This document shows positions 5,274 to 6,927 of a DNA stretch of 6,927 bases, one piece after another. Source of the stretch: Nitrospinota bacterium. GTDB lineage: Bacteria; JAUXIQ01. The notes beneath the pieces were generated by a model, which was not told where the DNA came from, searched no databases, and saw only the letters and a program-made list of their open reading frames with translations. The position numbers were made by a program, and so were the translations under genes. How positions within the stretch are numbered: position 1 is the stretch's first letter; the number at the start of each line of letters is the position of its first letter. The stretch is taken from assembly GCA_030620925.1 (NCBI GenBank), contig JAUXIQ010000102.1:1-6927 (forward strand). Direction: 5' to 3'.

Positions 5274-6866
5274 ATGTTCCGGCCCATGCTGCCCCTCGAT
5301 TTCCTGAATCGCTCCAGGAGGCTTTTTCCGGATAAGACGGCGGTAGTCGACGGCGAAACCGAACATACGTACGGTGAACTCGGTGATCGCGTGGACCGCT
5401 TCTCCAACGTCCTCCTGGACATGGGAATAAAAAAGGGGGACAAGGTTGCCATCCTTTCCCCCAACACCCGCCACATGCTGGAATCCTTCTTCTCCGTGCC
5501 CCAGACGGGCGCCATCCTCGTCCCTCTCAACTACAGGCTCAACCCCGATGAGCTGAGCTACATCATAAACCACTCCGACAGCAAGATCGTCCTGGTGGAC
5601 TACGAATACGCGCCGCTCCTGGAATCCGCGGCCGGTGAGCTTAAAAAGGTGGAAAAATATATTCTCACCGGCGACGGCGATTACGGGGGCGGACTCACCA
5701 TTGTGAAATACGAAGACCTGCTCGAGGACGCATCCGCTGAGCCGCCGCCAGACGCTGGACTGGAGGAGACGGACCTCGCCACCATCAACTATACCAGCGG
5801 CACCACGGCCAACCCCAAAGGCGTGATGCTCAGCCACAGGGCTTGCTACCTCAACGCCTGCGACTATCTCATCCACCTGCGCGTGGTCTATCAAGACGTA
5901 TACCTCCACACACTGCCCATGTTCCACGCCAACGGATGGGGCGGTATCTGGGCCCTGGCAGCCATAGGCGGCACGCAGATATGCCTGCGAAAAGTTGAGG
6001 CGCAGCCCATTTACGAGTATCTGCAGAACAGAGAGGTTACCCTGGCCTGCTGCGCACCCACGGTGCTGGTCACATTGGCCAGCTACGAAGGGGCCGGGGA
6101 TTACAAGCTCGCCGACGGTATCCGCATGGGCACCGGCGGCGCGGCGCCCCCGGCGGCGGTGCTAAAAAACATGGAGCAGTTTGGAGTGGAGGTCATCCAC
6201 CTCTACGGCCTCACCGAAACCGGCCCCCTCCTCACCACCTGCGTCTGGAAACCCGAATGGGACGAACTGCCCCTGGAGGAGCGCTACCGCCTCAAGGCCC
6301 GCCAGGGGGTCTCCCAGGTGCTGACGGACGTGAGGGTCATGGACGAAAACATGGCCGAAGTCCCCAACGACGGGAAGACCATCGGCGAAATAGTTGCCCG
6401 GGGCAACACGATCATGGAGGGCTACTACAAGCAGGAGGATGAGACGGCCCGTGCCTTCGAAGGCGGCTGGTTCCACAGCGGTGACCTGGCGGTGGTGCAC
6501 CCCGACAACTATATCGAAATCATGGACCGCAAGAAGGACGTCATCATCAGCGGTGGTGAGAACATATCCTCAGTGGAAGTGGAAAACATGCTCTACCAGC
6601 ATCCCGCCGTCCTGGAAGCGGCGGTGGTGGGAGTTCCCGACGAGAAGTGGGGCGAGGCCCCCAGAGCGCTGGTGGTGCTGCGGGAGGGCAAGAAAGCCGG
6701 TGAGGATGAGCTGATAAAATTCTGCCACGAAAAAATGGCCCACTTCAAAGCCCCAAAGTCCGTCGTCTTCATCGACGAGCTGCCCAAGACGGCCACCGGC
6801 AAAGTCCAAAAATTCGCCCTCCGCGATAAATACTGGGAAGGCAGAGATAAACGCGTCCACGGCTGA
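5274..6866 (+). CDS. AMP-forming acyl-CoA ligase (fatty/organic acid--CoA ligase family)
   Basis: This 530-residue ANL-superfamily enzyme activates a carboxylic acid with ATP to an acyl-AMP and then transfers it to coenzyme A. Numbering from the ATG at 5274, the ATP loop is YTSGTTANPKG starting at residue 173, motif A5 is YGLTET at 311-316, D404 in FHSGDL contacts the ribose, the hinge is DRKKDVIISGGENIS from 418, and the catalytic lysine is K510 in LPKTATGKVQK. All core motifs are intact and the length is normal for medium-chain or aryl/short-chain ligases. The N-terminal pattern RPMLPLDFLNRS resembles the bacterial AAE-like/DmdB-type branch, so a short, branched or thioether acid is possible, but substrate cannot be read reliably. 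It lies 67 bases after the aminotransferase with no promoter or terminator between, so the two are likely co-transcribed. The aminotransferase product would be an aldehyde or keto acid, so an oxidation step from elsewhere may be needed before this enzyme. Confidence 0.92.
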   Translation: MFRPMLPLDFLNRSRRLFPDKTAVVDGETEHTYGELGDRVDRFSNVLLDMGIKKGDKVAILSPNTRHMLESFFSVPQTGAILVPLNYRLNPDELSYIINHSDSKIVLVDYEYAPLLESAAGELKKVEKYILTGDGDYGGGLTIVKYEDLLEDASAEPPPDAGLEETDLATINYTSGTTANPKGVMLSHRACYLNACDYLIHLRVVYQDVYLHTLPMFHANGWGGIWALAAIGGTQICLRKVEAQPIYEYLQNREVTLACCAPTVLVTLASYEGAGDYKLADGIRMGTGGAAPPAAVLKNMEQFGVEVIHLYGLTETGPLLTTCVWKPEWDELPLEERYRLKARQGVSQVLTDVRVMDENMAEVPNDGKTIGEIVARGNTIMEGYYKQEDETARAFEGGWFHSGDLAVVHPDNYIEIMDRKKDVIISGGENISSVEVENMLYQHPAVLEAAVVGVPDEKWGEAPRALVVLREGKKAGEDELIKFCHEKMAHFKAPKSVVFIDELPKTATGKVQKFALRDKYWEGRDKRVHG

Positions 6867-6927
6867 TTGCCTGAACCGGGAAGGTTTATCCTTCGGAGTG
6901 AACCCTTTCGACGTTTTTGATGACACC

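Noticed and set aside
4427-5530. 367-residue open frame on the minus strand
   Set aside because: It lies opposite the complete aminotransferase and the ligase start, has no recognisable motifs and crosses two well-supported genes; it is a codon-bias shadow.
4956-5927. 323-residue open frame on the minus strand
   Set aside because: It is antisense to the aminotransferase end and CoA ligase start, is low in recognisable domain structure and has no family resemblance.
6880-6894. Hairpin GAAGG-TTTAT-CCTTC after the CoA ligase, with a T5 run at 6914-6918
   Set aside because: The stem is only five base pairs and the T run is 19 bases downstream, so it does not have the form of an intrinsic terminator.

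Overview
The window carries six genes, all on the + strand and all in plausible frames: the 3' end of an AddA-like helicase-nuclease, a small cysteine-rich protein of unknown function, a membrane-anchored protein with two SPOR domains, a 12-helix major facilitator transporter, a class III PLP aminotransferase and an AMP-forming acyl-CoA ligase. No RNA genes, CRISPR arrays, insertion sequences or phage genes were seen. The longest stretch without a gene is 147 bases, between the transporter and the aminotransferase.

The sequence looks bacterial, with moderately high GC, frequent ATA and AGG codons and good Shine-Dalgarno sites. An envelope SPOR protein, a helicase-nuclease and organic-acid metabolism genes suggest a diderm, perhaps anaerobic, environmental bacterium (Desulfobacterota-like or a related lineage). 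This is an inference from gene style; nothing in the window fixes the taxon.

Bases 1-2317 are a housekeeping half: DNA end processing, then the small Cys protein, then the SPOR protein, with gaps of about 45 bases that fit one transcript. The gap between the helicase stop and the small gene holds an 11-bp stem that buries the small gene's ribosome binding site, which suggests translational coupling. Bases 2417-6866 are a metabolic half. A carboxylate-type transporter is followed by a gap with an extended -10 promoter, an inverted repeat around it and a weak hairpin with a T run. The aminotransferase and CoA ligase follow as a likely two-gene operon.

A reasonable hypothesis is that the last three genes import an organic or amino acid, remove its amino group and activate a carboxylate as a CoA thioester; the substrate cannot be read from sequence. 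I found no clearly new multi-gene system. The most interesting signals are the SD-burying stem, the regulatory gap at 3680-3826, the uncharacterised Cys/His small protein and the four-cysteine insert in the aminotransferase. The last 61 bases (6867-6927) hold no gene or convincing terminator.
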